NCBI GenBank assembly: GCA_934364805.1
Contig: CAKRMH010000006.1
Location: 76,930 to 140,929, forward strand
Length of the DNA: 64,000 nucleotides
Direction of reading: 5' to 3'
Origin: an uncultured Lachnospiraceae bacterium
GTDB taxonomy: Bacteria > Bacillota > Clostridia > Lachnospirales > Lachnospiraceae
In this document: positions 26,643 to 33,946 of the stretch, piece by piece
Position numbering within the stretch: position 1 is the first letter of the stretch
How the letters are laid out: every line of letters begins with the position of its first letter
The notes under the pieces: generated by a model
The model's input: the letters and a program-made list of their open reading frames with translations, nothing else
Databases searched by the model: none
Told to the model about the DNA's origin: nothing
Made by a program: the position numbers and the translations under genes

Positions 26643-27080
26643 CTATACTTCTGCACACTGACATGGCATAGCCACTACGTTTTTGATCTTCTGTCCACGC
26701 ATATAACCGCATTTTTCCAGTCCCGCCTGAATAATCTGATGCCACTGGATTGCTGAAAGCTCCACCACCGACTCGTCTTCAAATTCAATCGTGCAGGCTT
26801 CTTTCACTTCACATTCCTCGCCACATGCGATCTTATACATATTTTTTCTGCTGATCGCACCGACCTCTTCTAAAGTGTTGATCATGCGGTACACCGTAGC
26901 AGTACCAATCTTCGGATCTCTTTTGGAAGCCCGGTAATAGATTTCCTTGCAGCAGGAACAGTCCTCTTCAAGAATAATATCAAGAAGCATCTGTCTTTGC
27001 TTTGTTATCCTGCATCCCTCTTCCTTCAGTCTTTGTATGATCAGTTCCTTTTGCATTTGTGTTCTTCGATAATCCTGCAT
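26643..27080 (-). CDS. Fur-family transcriptional regulator, divergent metal-binding half
   Basis: A 145-residue Fur-superfamily repressor. The N-terminal winged helix is typical (RITKQRQMLLDII, then GTATVYRMINTLEEVGAI). The C-terminal dimer half lacks the usual His-rich HHHHxxC motif and CxxC zinc pairs; it has scattered cysteines (IACGEEC, EAC, KCG, MPCQC) and acidic residues instead, so the sensed metal or signal is uncertain. AAGAGG lies 5 bases before the ATG. Its own promoter carries AGTTAG-N6-CTAACT over the -10 box, and the same site stands at the DUF3793-flavodoxin operon, so autoregulation and control of that operon are likely (inference). Confidence 0.88.
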   Translation of the reverse strand: MQDYRRTQMQKELIIQRLKEEGCRITKQRQMLLDIILEEDCSCCKEIYYRASKRDPKIGTATVYRMINTLEEVGAISRKNMYKIACGEECEVKEACTIEFEDESVVELSAIQWHQIIQAGLEKCGYMRGQKIKNVVAMPCQCAEV

Positions 27081-27140
27081 AACAACCTCTTTTCTGTCAA
27101 ACTTCTATATCCAACGTTGATAATTGTTTTCATCTACCGT

Positions 27141-27160
27141 AAGTTAGTATATTCTAACTT
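27141..27160. promoter_or_regulatory. Operator over the Fur-family gene promoter (AGTTAG-N6-CTAACT)
   Basis: AAGTTAG TATATT CTAACTT, seven-base arms, covers the -10 box of the Fur-family gene. The inner 6-6-6 core is identical in half-sites and spacing to 12466-12483. The adjoining CTAACTTCTATTAG adds outward-facing half-sites, as seen where Fur dimers bind side by side. Confidence 0.78.
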
Positions 27161-27174
27161 CTATTAGAAGTCAA
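27146..27174 (-). promoter_or_regulatory. Promoter of the Fur-family gene
   Basis: On the minus strand TTGACT (27174-27169), a 17-base spacer and TATACT (27151-27146). The -10 lies inside the operator, giving a leader of about 60 bases. Confidence 0.87.
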
Positions 27175-27227
27175 TAACATTTTTGAGAAATTATTGCAGT
27201 TTTATCAATAGAATATCTCTTCCTTAT

Positions 27228-27617
27228 TTATGCATTACGTTTTGCATCAGCCTTTGCCTGGAACTTATCCTCAAAAACAATAAAGCGTTCATGTTCACCT
27301 TCACCGATCAGTCCGCATTCATCATATGCTTTCACTGAAAATGTAAGCGCACGTCCATTGATCTTGATCAGTTCTGTCTCGCATGTAACTTTCATGCCCA
27401 CAGGTGTTGCTGCAACATGTTTTACATTGAGTGCAGTGCCAACAGTACCACTTCCAGGTTCCAGTTCTTTTTCCACACTTGTGTATGCAGTATTCTCCAT
27501 AAGAGCGATCATTGCCGGTGTAGCAAAAACATCCATTGTTCCGCTTCCCATTGTTTTCGCAGTATTTTCCTGTGATACCACCAGTTCTTTTTTTCCTTTG
27601 ATTCCTGTTTCTAACAT
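27228..27617 (-). CDS. Hotdog-fold thioesterase (fluoroacetyl-CoA thioesterase-like family)
   Basis: A 129-residue single hotdog domain like the FlK/acyl-CoA thioesterase group: FATPAMIALMENTAY forms the central helix, followed by VGTALNVKHVAATPVG and the last strands with GEGEHERFIVF. It probably hydrolyses a small acyl-CoA or acts as a housekeeping thioesterase; the specific fluoroacetyl substrate should not be assumed. AAAGGAGG lies before the ATG. It is a single-gene unit between the Fur-family gene and htpG. Confidence 0.85.
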   Translation of the reverse strand: MLETGIKGKKELVVSQENTAKTMGSGTMDVFATPAMIALMENTAYTSVEKELEPGSGTVGTALNVKHVAATPVGMKVTCETELIKINGRALTFSVKAYDECGLIGEGEHERFIVFEDKFQAKADAKRNA

Positions 27618-27657
27618 TGTGTTCCTCCTTTAGTTCATAGCTTATTTCCTATGCCAT

Positions 27658-27686
27658 ATCGTATCATTTTTCACAGATGCTGTCCA
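27658..27686 (-). promoter_or_regulatory. Probable promoter of the thioesterase gene
   Basis: On the minus strand TGGACA (27686-27681), 17 bases, TACGAT (27663-27658). Two mismatches to consensus; correct distance to the gene. Confidence 0.5.
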
Positions 27687-27755
27687 TATTTTCCAAGTTT
27701 ATAAACTTTTTATAATTTCAGAAATGCCTTATTTCTAATGATCCCACACGTTTTG

Positions 27756-27782
27756 TTAGCACTCATTTAAAAAGAGTGCTAA
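27756..27782 (+). promoter_or_regulatory. CIRCE element (HrcA operator) upstream of htpG
   Basis: TTAGCACTC-N9-GAGTGCTAA, a perfect match to the CIRCE consensus with correct spacing, 7 bases before the -35 box of htpG. HrcA bound here represses transcription until heat stress. Confidence 0.95.
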
Positions 27783-27789
27783 TTTTCTA

Positions 27790-27818
27790 TTGACTTTTTC
27801 CAAAACTGGTAATATCAT
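27790..27818 (+). promoter_or_regulatory. Promoter of htpG
   Basis: TTGACT (27790-27795), a 17-base spacer and TATCAT (27813-27818), about 90 bases before the ATG and directly after CIRCE. Confidence 0.85.
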
Positions 27819-27910
27819 TTCAATTGATTCTAGTATATGATTCAAGATCAGATGCGTTTCAGGAATGTGCCTGATATCTGATTCAATTTATAATTAAAGG
27901 AGTTGTTGAC

Positions 27911-30001
27911 ATGAGTAACAAACATGGAAATCTTTCAATTGACAGCGATAATCTTTTCCCGATTATCAAAAAATGGTTATATTCTGACCATGACATTTTT
28001 TACCGTGAGTTAATCTCAAACGGCTGCGATGCGATCACGAAGCTGGCAAAGCTTGATATGATGGGTGAATATACACTTCCTTCTGATTACAAGGCAAAAA
28101 TCCAGGTAATCGTAGATCCGGAAGAGAAAACCTTAAAGTTCATCGACAACGGTCTCGGAATGACTGCAGATGAAGTTGAAGAATATATTAACCAGATTGC
28201 ATTCTCCGGTGCAACTGATTTCATTGAGAAATACAAAGATAAGGCAAATGACGATCAGATCATCGGTCACTTTGGTCTTGGTTTCTACTCTGCTTTCATG
28301 GTTGCCGATGTTGTTACGATCGACACCCTTTCCTATAAAGATGGCGCTGCTCCGGTTCACTGGTCCTGTGATGGTGGAACCGAATTTGACATGACAGATG
28401 GAACCAAAAATACTGTCGGAACCGAGATCACGCTGTTTTTGAACGAAGACTGTCTCGAATTCGCTAATGAATACCGCGCACGTGAAGTAATCGAGAAATA
28501 CTGCTCTTTCATGCCAACGGAGATCTATCTTTCCAAAGCAAATGCTCCGGAAGAATATGAAACCATCGATAAAGAGGACAAACTTGATACCGATACCGTA
28601 ATCGAAGAGATCCACGAAGAAGCCAAAACAGAAGAAAAAGAAAATGAAAATGGCGAAAAGGAAACTGTTGAAGTTTCTCCTGCAAAAGATAAATTAAAGA
28701 TCGTAAAACGTCCGGTACCGTTAAACGATACGAAACCTCTCTGGGCAAAAACTCCAAGTGAGTGTACCGACGATGAATACAAAGCTTTCTACCGTAAAGT
28801 ATTTATGGATTATAAAGAGCCATTATTCTGGATCCACCTGAATATGGATTATCCTTTCAATTTAAAAGGAATCCTGTATTTCCCGAAGATCAATACCGAA
28901 TATGATTCCATCGAAGGAACGATCAAGCTTTACAACAATCAGGTATTTATCGCAGATAACATCAAAGAAGTCATTCCTGAATTCCTGATGCTGTTAAAAG
29001 GCGTGATCGATTGTCCGGATCTTCCTTTGAATGTTTCCCGTAGTGCACTTCAGAACGACGGATTTGTTAAGAAAATTTCTGAATATATCACCAAGAAAGT
29101 CGCTGATAAACTGATCGGGCTTTGCAAAACCGAGAAAGAAAGCTACGAAAAATACTGGGATGACATCAGTCCATTCATCAAATACGGCTGCTTAAAAGAT
29201 GAAAAATTCTGTGATAAGATGAATGACTATATTCTGTTTAAGGATATCAATGGAAAATATCAGACACTTCCAGAACTCTTAAAACCAGCTGAAAAAACAG
29301 AAGATGCCGAGGCTGCAAACGAGACAGCATCTGATGTTGTTGGCGCAGATGGCAGTGATGCTGCTCCAGAAGAGAAAAAAGACGACCGTGCAATCGTATA
29401 TTATGTAACCGACTGCAACCAGCAGGGACAATACATCAATTTATTCAAAGAACAGGGTATGAATGCCGTTATCTTAGATCACAATATTGATACTTCATTT
29501 ATCACTCAGCTGGAACAGCGCAATGACCATTATAAATTCATGCGTATTGATGCAGATCTTACCGAAAGCCTGAAATCCGATTCAGAAACGGATTATACAG
29601 AAGCTGCTTCTACTCTCTCGGATCTGTTTAAAAAGACATTAAACAACGACAAGCTCACTGTAAAAGTGGAGGCTCTGAAAAACGACGGAATCGCATCTGT
29701 GATCACACTTTCTGAGGAAGGACGCCGTATGCAGGATATGATGAGAATGTATGCAGCAAATGGCATGGGTGGTATGGATCCGAATATGTTTGCTGCCGAC
29801 CAGACACTGACCTTAAATGCAAACAATGAACTCGTAAAATATATCCTTGAGCATAAGGATTCCGAACATGTACCAATGTTCTGCGAACAGCTTTATGATC
29901 TTGCAATGCTCTCCAATCAGCCACTCTCTGTGGACGCCATGAGCAGATTCGTAAAAAGAAGCAATGACATTATGTTATTACTTACAAAAGAGAATGCCTA
30001 A
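27911..30001 (+). CDS. htpG: Molecular chaperone HtpG (bacterial Hsp90)
   Basis: ATP-dependent dimeric chaperone of 696 residues. The N-terminal GHKL ATPase shows Glu/Asn in RELISNGCDA, DNGLGMT and the lid GHFGLGFYSAFMV. A charged Glu/Lys linker stands at about 235-255, the middle domain has the catalytic Arg in NVSRSALQND, and a C-terminal dimer domain completes it. An acidic insertion lies near residues 455-490. AAAGGAG precedes the ATG. Regulation by HrcA is shown by the CIRCE element, unlike B. subtilis, where htpG is not a CIRCE gene. Confidence 0.97.
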   Translation: MSNKHGNLSIDSDNLFPIIKKWLYSDHDIFYRELISNGCDAITKLAKLDMMGEYTLPSDYKAKIQVIVDPEEKTLKFIDNGLGMTADEVEEYINQIAFSGATDFIEKYKDKANDDQIIGHFGLGFYSAFMVADVVTIDTLSYKDGAAPVHWSCDGGTEFDMTDGTKNTVGTEITLFLNEDCLEFANEYRAREVIEKYCSFMPTEIYLSKANAPEEYETIDKEDKLDTDTVIEEIHEEAKTEEKENENGEKETVEVSPAKDKLKIVKRPVPLNDTKPLWAKTPSECTDDEYKAFYRKVFMDYKEPLFWIHLNMDYPFNLKGILYFPKINTEYDSIEGTIKLYNNQVFIADNIKEVIPEFLMLLKGVIDCPDLPLNVSRSALQNDGFVKKISEYITKKVADKLIGLCKTEKESYEKYWDDISPFIKYGCLKDEKFCDKMNDYILFKDINGKYQTLPELLKPAEKTEDAEAANETASDVVGADGSDAAPEEKKDDRAIVYYVTDCNQQGQYINLFKEQGMNAVILDHNIDTSFITQLEQRNDHYKFMRIDADLTESLKSDSETDYTEAASTLSDLFKKTLNNDKLTVKVEALKNDGIASVITLSEEGRRMQDMMRMYAANGMGGMDPNMFAADQTLTLNANNELVKYILEHKDSEHVPMFCEQLYDLAMLSNQPLSVDAMSRFVKRSNDIMLLLTKENA

Positions 30002-30009
30002 AATATAGG

Positions 30010-30052
30010 TACGAAAAAGCAGAACCCCATCAGGAGTTCTGCTTTTTTCGTA
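30010..30052. terminator. Bidirectional terminator between htpG and the PAP2 gene
   Basis: TACGAAAAAGCAGAAC and GTTCTGCTTTTTTCGTA pair over about 16 positions (one bulge) around a 10-base loop. The right arm overlaps the last codons of the convergent PAP2 gene. Confidence 0.88.
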
Positions 30053-30557
30053 TATAACGCTTTGTGAAATAATTTACAATCCATGCAGAGCCGATTCCAA
30101 TTATCATTCCGACTACCACATCCGTTGGGAAATGTACAAAATTATACAATCTTGAAAAAGCGATCAGAGATGCCAGAATGATCGCACCGATTCCCAGCTT
30201 TCTGTCATTGTAGAATATCGTCACCGCCGCTGTAAATCCGTTCATTGTATGTCCAGACGGAAATGAATAATCCAATGGACTTTTCACAAGTAGTGCGATC
30301 GATGGATCGATCCAGCACGGCCGGTCTCTTGCTACCAGATTCTTAAGGATCAGATTGCCGATAATAAAGGTAAGCAGCATTGCTGCAAACGTCTGAATCC
30401 CACATTTGCGATATTTCTTTGAGATCGTCATAACAGCAGCAACGATCAGCCAGAAAAGACCGATATTGCCCAGATCCGACAAATGCGCCATCCACCAGTC
30501 CAATACCGGGTTATGGATTTTCTGCAGCCCATATAATATGTCAAATTCCCATTCCAT
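30030..30557 (-). CDS. PAP2-family membrane phosphatase
   Basis: A 175-residue membrane protein with the three PAP2 phosphatase motifs in order: KNLVARDRP (about 90-98), PSGHT (about 119-123) and SRLYNFVHFPTD (about 147-158). Its relatives dephosphorylate undecaprenyl pyrophosphate or phosphatidic acid-type lipids at the outer face of the membrane; recycling of the cell-wall lipid carrier is most likely, but not proven. It is the last gene of the long minus-strand run, 18 bases after the PPIase gene. Confidence 0.9.
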   Translation of the reverse strand: MEWEFDILYGLQKIHNPVLDWWMAHLSDLGNIGLFWLIVAAVMTISKKYRKCGIQTFAAMLLTFIIGNLILKNLVARDRPCWIDPSIALLVKSPLDYSFPSGHTMNGFTAAVTIFYNDRKLGIGAIILASLIAFSRLYNFVHFPTDVVVGMIIGIGSAWIVNYFTKRYIRKKQNS

Positions 30558-30575
30558 AAAAATCTCCCCTTTTAT

Positions 30576-31574
30576 TTAATCTGCCTGCTCACTTATGCAG
30601 TTGTCATATACCGAAAAGAACGTATCTGTCGTGATGGCAGAACTATCCTCGATCGTCACTTTTGACCACACCTTCTCATTTAACGCAGTCACTGCTTCAT
30701 CCACATATTGATGATACATATCTTCAAACTGTGCTTTCTCTTTGTTGGTCAAAATCTTCTTTTTATTTTCCTCGGTCAGTTCAGCATCATATTTATTCAC
30801 ACATTTGAGAAAATAATAACCGCCATCTACATCGATCCGGTCGGAAACCTCATCGTTATTCATTCCAAATGCTTTGTCTTCCACGTTCTTTGGACATTCC
30901 CCTCTTGCAAGAGTTGTTTCCATACAGGATGCCTCATTATAAGCAGCTGCCACTGTCTCAAAGTTCTCTCCAGCTGCCAGTTTTGATGCGACCTCTTCTG
31001 CTTTATTCAGATTCGATACATAAATCTGCTGTACCTGCATCACACGTGCTTCATCATCGCTGATTTCCTCATCCACTCTACTGATCAACGTGCGATATAA
31101 TTTATCTGCAAGCGCATAGTTTGTATAATATTCTTCGATGTGTTTCTGACTGATCCCCATATAACTGATCTCTTCTTTGGAAAGAGATTTGTAATATTCT
31201 TCCGCAGCTTTTTTGACAATCTTCCTGTCGTCTGCATCAAGTGTAATCCCCTGTTCTTCTGCAAGAAGATCCATACACATGATCCGGCTTAACTCAGATA
31301 ATGTTACCCCCTTTACATACTCCTGAAGGGATTCATCTCCAAAGTCATAATCCCACAAATCGACGCCATATACATTACCGTATAAATTTTTATAATTACA
31401 TAAGTATAGTCTGGCTTCTTCCAGACTACACGCATGATTATTTATTGTAAATACCGATTTGCTGCTCATTACCTTCGTGTTAATTACAAATTCTGTATTT
31501 CCCACCCGGCATCCAGTCAGACATCCGGATGCCAGCACGACGGCCAGCATCATTGCGACTATCTTTTTTTTCAT
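30576..31574 (-). CDS. Parvulin/SurA-like peptidyl-prolyl isomerase lipoprotein
   Basis: A secreted lipoprotein: 332 residues, signal peptide with lipobox LTGC (Cys22 as lipid site). A SurA_N-like helical region (about 50-180) precedes a parvulin-type domain at about 185-275 (QVQQIYVS, ENFETVAAAYN, GYYFLKCVNK) and a C-terminal helix. Several usual parvulin active-site residues are not obvious, so it may work mainly as a chaperone for exported proteins, like PrsA. It begins 18 bases after the oxidoreductase gene. Confidence 0.82.
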   Translation of the reverse strand: MKKKIVAMMLAVVLASGCLTGCRVGNTEFVINTKVMSSKSVFTINNHACSLEEARLYLCNYKNLYGNVYGVDLWDYDFGDESLQEYVKGVTLSELSRIMCMDLLAEEQGITLDADDRKIVKKAAEEYYKSLSKEEISYMGISQKHIEEYYTNYALADKLYRTLISRVDEEISDDEARVMQVQQIYVSNLNKAEEVASKLAAGENFETVAAAYNEASCMETTLARGECPKNVEDKAFGMNNDEVSDRIDVDGGYYFLKCVNKYDAELTEENKKKILTNKEKAQFEDMYHQYVDEAVTALNEKVWSKVTIEDSSAITTDTFFSVYDNCISEQAD

Positions 31575-31592
31575 TTTGGTTTATCCTATCGT

Positions 31593-32996
31593 TTAATTAT
31601 GAAAGTTTTCCAGAATGCTTCTTGCAACAGAAATACCATTTGCAGAAGCCTGCTGCAGTCCTCTTGTCACGGAAGCGCCGTCACCAATTGCACGAAGTCC
31701 GCACACACTTGTCTCAAAATCTTTGTTTACAACAACTTTATTTGAGTAAAATTTTACTTCTACTCCATATAACAATGTTTCATCACTGGCAATTCCCGGA
31801 GTTACTTTGTCCAGTGCCATGATCATTTCCTCAATGTCCACCATGATCCGGTGTGGAAATACAAGGGAAAGATCGCCCGGAACTGCATCTTTTAATGTCG
31901 GTATCAGGTTGTTTCTGCAAAGACGTTCTTCCGTTGTCCGGCGTCCTCTTTTGAAATCACCAAATGTCTGTACCAGGATCCTGCCGTCACAGAGCATGTT
32001 CGAAAGCTGTGCAATCTGCTTGCCATATTCGATCGGGGTCTTGAATGGTTTGGTAAAATTCTTTGATACCAGTAATGCAAAATTGGTATTACTGGTCTTC
32101 CTATCTGCAGATTTATACGCATGTCCATTTACTACGGCAAGTCCATTATCATAATACTCTGTCGCAACCTCTCCGGAAGGATTGGTACAAAACGTACGCA
32201 CTTTGTCATCAAATGTCGGTGTATGATATACAAGTTTCGCTTCGTATAAGTTTTTATTCAGGAAATCCATAACCTCATCCCGGACTTCAACACGGACACC
32301 GATATCCACTGTACCAACCTGTGTTTCAATTCCATGATTATCACAGATGTGGGAAAACCAGTCTGCTCCTTCACGACCAACGGCGGATACGATCTCATCT
32401 GCATAAATGGTATCACCTTTGTCTGTAATGACACCTTTTGCACAATTATCTTCGATCAAAATATCATCAACCATGGTATCAAACAGCATTTCCACACCAC
32501 TGTTTAACAGATGCTCCTGCATTCTCGCATAAATCTTATATCCTTCTTCGGTTCCAAGATGACGGATCGGGCATTCGATCAGCTTTAGGTTTGCTGTAAT
32601 TGCCTTTCTTCGAATCTCACGGATCTCCTTCTCTTTATCAACACCATACACTTTGGTATCCGCACCAAATTTCAGATAAATATTATCGGATTCCTTTAAT
32701 AATTCTACAGTTCTGTCATATCCTAATATTTCAGGAAGATTTCCACCTACATCCGGAGAAAGTGATAATTTGCCATCCGAAAATGCCCCAGCTCCTGCAA
32801 ACCCAGTTGTAATAGAACACGGTTTACATCCAACACATACCTTGGTACGTCTCTTTGGGCATTCCCGCTTCTCAATTCTTCTTCCTTTTTCAATGATCAA
32901 AACCTTCAGATCCGGCTTTTTTTCCATCAGTTCATATGCACAAAATGCCCCTGATGGTCCGGCTCCGATAATTACCACATCGTATGTATCACTCAT
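31593..32996 (-). CDS. FAD-dependent oxidoreductase (COG2509-type)
   Basis: A 467-residue flavoprotein with an N-terminal Rossmann motif GAGPSGAF (about 11-18), the ribose-binding Glu in LIIEKG, a conserved cysteine segment CPKRRTKVCVGCKPC, the TGFAGAGAFSDGKLS motif typical of this family, and a C-terminal FAD motif AIGDGAS. Members are widespread in anaerobes; the substrate is unknown. The four clustered cysteines might hold a metal or be redox-active. It follows the small acidic gene by 12 bases. Confidence 0.85.
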   Translation of the reverse strand: MSDTYDVVIIGAGPSGAFCAYELMEKKPDLKVLIIEKGRRIEKRECPKRRTKVCVGCKPCSITTGFAGAGAFSDGKLSLSPDVGGNLPEILGYDRTVELLKESDNIYLKFGADTKVYGVDKEKEIREIRRKAITANLKLIECPIRHLGTEEGYKIYARMQEHLLNSGVEMLFDTMVDDILIEDNCAKGVITDKGDTIYADEIVSAVGREGADWFSHICDNHGIETQVGTVDIGVRVEVRDEVMDFLNKNLYEAKLVYHTPTFDDKVRTFCTNPSGEVATEYYDNGLAVVNGHAYKSADRKTSNTNFALLVSKNFTKPFKTPIEYGKQIAQLSNMLCDGRILVQTFGDFKRGRRTTEERLCRNNLIPTLKDAVPGDLSLVFPHRIMVDIEEMIMALDKVTPGIASDETLLYGVEVKFYSNKVVVNKDFETSVCGLRAIGDGASVTRGLQQASANGISVARSILENFHN

Positions 32997-33008
32997 ATTC
33001 TGGCCTCT

Positions 33009-33272
33009 CTATCCTTCTACGATCAGATACCGTCCTCCCGGCACTTCAAAAACTTCACTCTGCTCTTTCAGTTCCTCATCGGTCATGCCAGAGATATCTG
33101 TTCCTTCTTCTTCAAAATATTCTTTCACTTCTTTGAGACTGTCAACAACAACCGCCATACAGTCCTCAAGGAATGCTTCCGCCTCTTCTAAATTTTCTGC
33201 TACATTTTCTGCGAAAAGCTGACTTTGTTTCTCCAGAAACGTCTGTAATACTTCCTCATCATATTCGTACAT
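33009..33272 (-). CDS. Small acidic conserved protein, function unknown
   Basis: An 87-residue, strongly acidic protein (start YEYDEE, many Glu/Asp), mostly helical, ending in a short beta-like stretch PGGRYLIVEG. No domain recognised. The start at 33272 is chosen because GAGGAGGGG lies 4 bases before it; the longer reading adds 7 basic residues encoded by the ribosome site itself. It lies between maf and the FAD oxidoreductase in the same run. Confidence 0.75.
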   Translation of the reverse strand: MYEYDEEVLQTFLEKQSQLFAENVAENLEEAEAFLEDCMAVVVDSLKEVKEYFEEEGTDISGMTDEELKEQSEVFEVPGGRYLIVEG

Positions 33273-33319
33273 ATTTCCCCTCCTCTTTCTCAATAACGGA
33301 AATTTCGATTGCTCTTATT

Positions 33320-33946
33320 TTACCATAAATATAAGTCGATTCCAATACCGAGAAGTTCCTGATACAGACGGCCTACCGGAAGCCCTACCACGTTGTTGTA
33401 ATCGCCACGGATTTCTTTCACATGGATTGCACATCTTCCCTGAATCCCGTAACTTCCGGCTTTGTCCATCGGTTCCCCGGTGTCCACGTAACGCTGGATC
33501 TCGTTTTCCGTCATTGGATACATTGTCACATCCGTTTTCTCATAAAAACTATGTTCCCCGCATCTTCCTTTTTTATCTATAAAAACACAGGTAACCCCGG
33601 TATATACACTGTGCGTATGTCCGGAAAGCATGCTTAACATTTCCATGGCATGCTCCCTGTCTTTTGGCTTGCCAAGTATCTTCCCGTCATAAGCGACAAC
33701 TGTATCTGCTCCGATGACCAGAATATCCTGCGGTGTAGTAAGCTCACTGTGATTTTCCCCATATGCGGATACCATTCCTGCCACTTCCTCCGCTTTTTGT
33801 CTGGATAACTCCATGACAACTTCTTCCGGTATGGTTTTCGTAATGATCTCTTCGCCCTTTGCCGGACATATTTCAAATTCCAGTCCGATCTGTTCTAATA
33901 ATTCCTTCCGCCTCGGTGATCCGGAAGCAAGAATAATCTGATTCAT
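33320..33946 (-). CDS. maf: Maf-family nucleotide pyrophosphatase
   Basis: House-cleaning dTTP/UTP pyrophosphatase, once described as a septum inhibitor. Opens with the family's ASGSPRRKELLEQIG (about 5-19), then GADTVV with the catalytic Asp (about 80) and SGHTHSVYTGV. The ATG at 33946 overlaps the addA stop as ATGA, with AGGAGG 10 bases upstream inside addA; a longer reading adds 14 residues from addA's overlap and is rejected. Confidence 0.93.
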   Translation of the reverse strand: MNQIILASGSPRRKELLEQIGLEFEICPAKGEEIITKTIPEEVVMELSRQKAEEVAGMVSAYGENHSELTTPQDILVIGADTVVAYDGKILGKPKDREHAMEMLSMLSGHTHSVYTGVTCVFIDKKGRCGEHSFYEKTDVTMYPMTENEIQRYVDTGEPMDKAGSYGIQGRCAIHVKEIRGDYNNVVGLPVGRLYQELLGIGIDLYLW

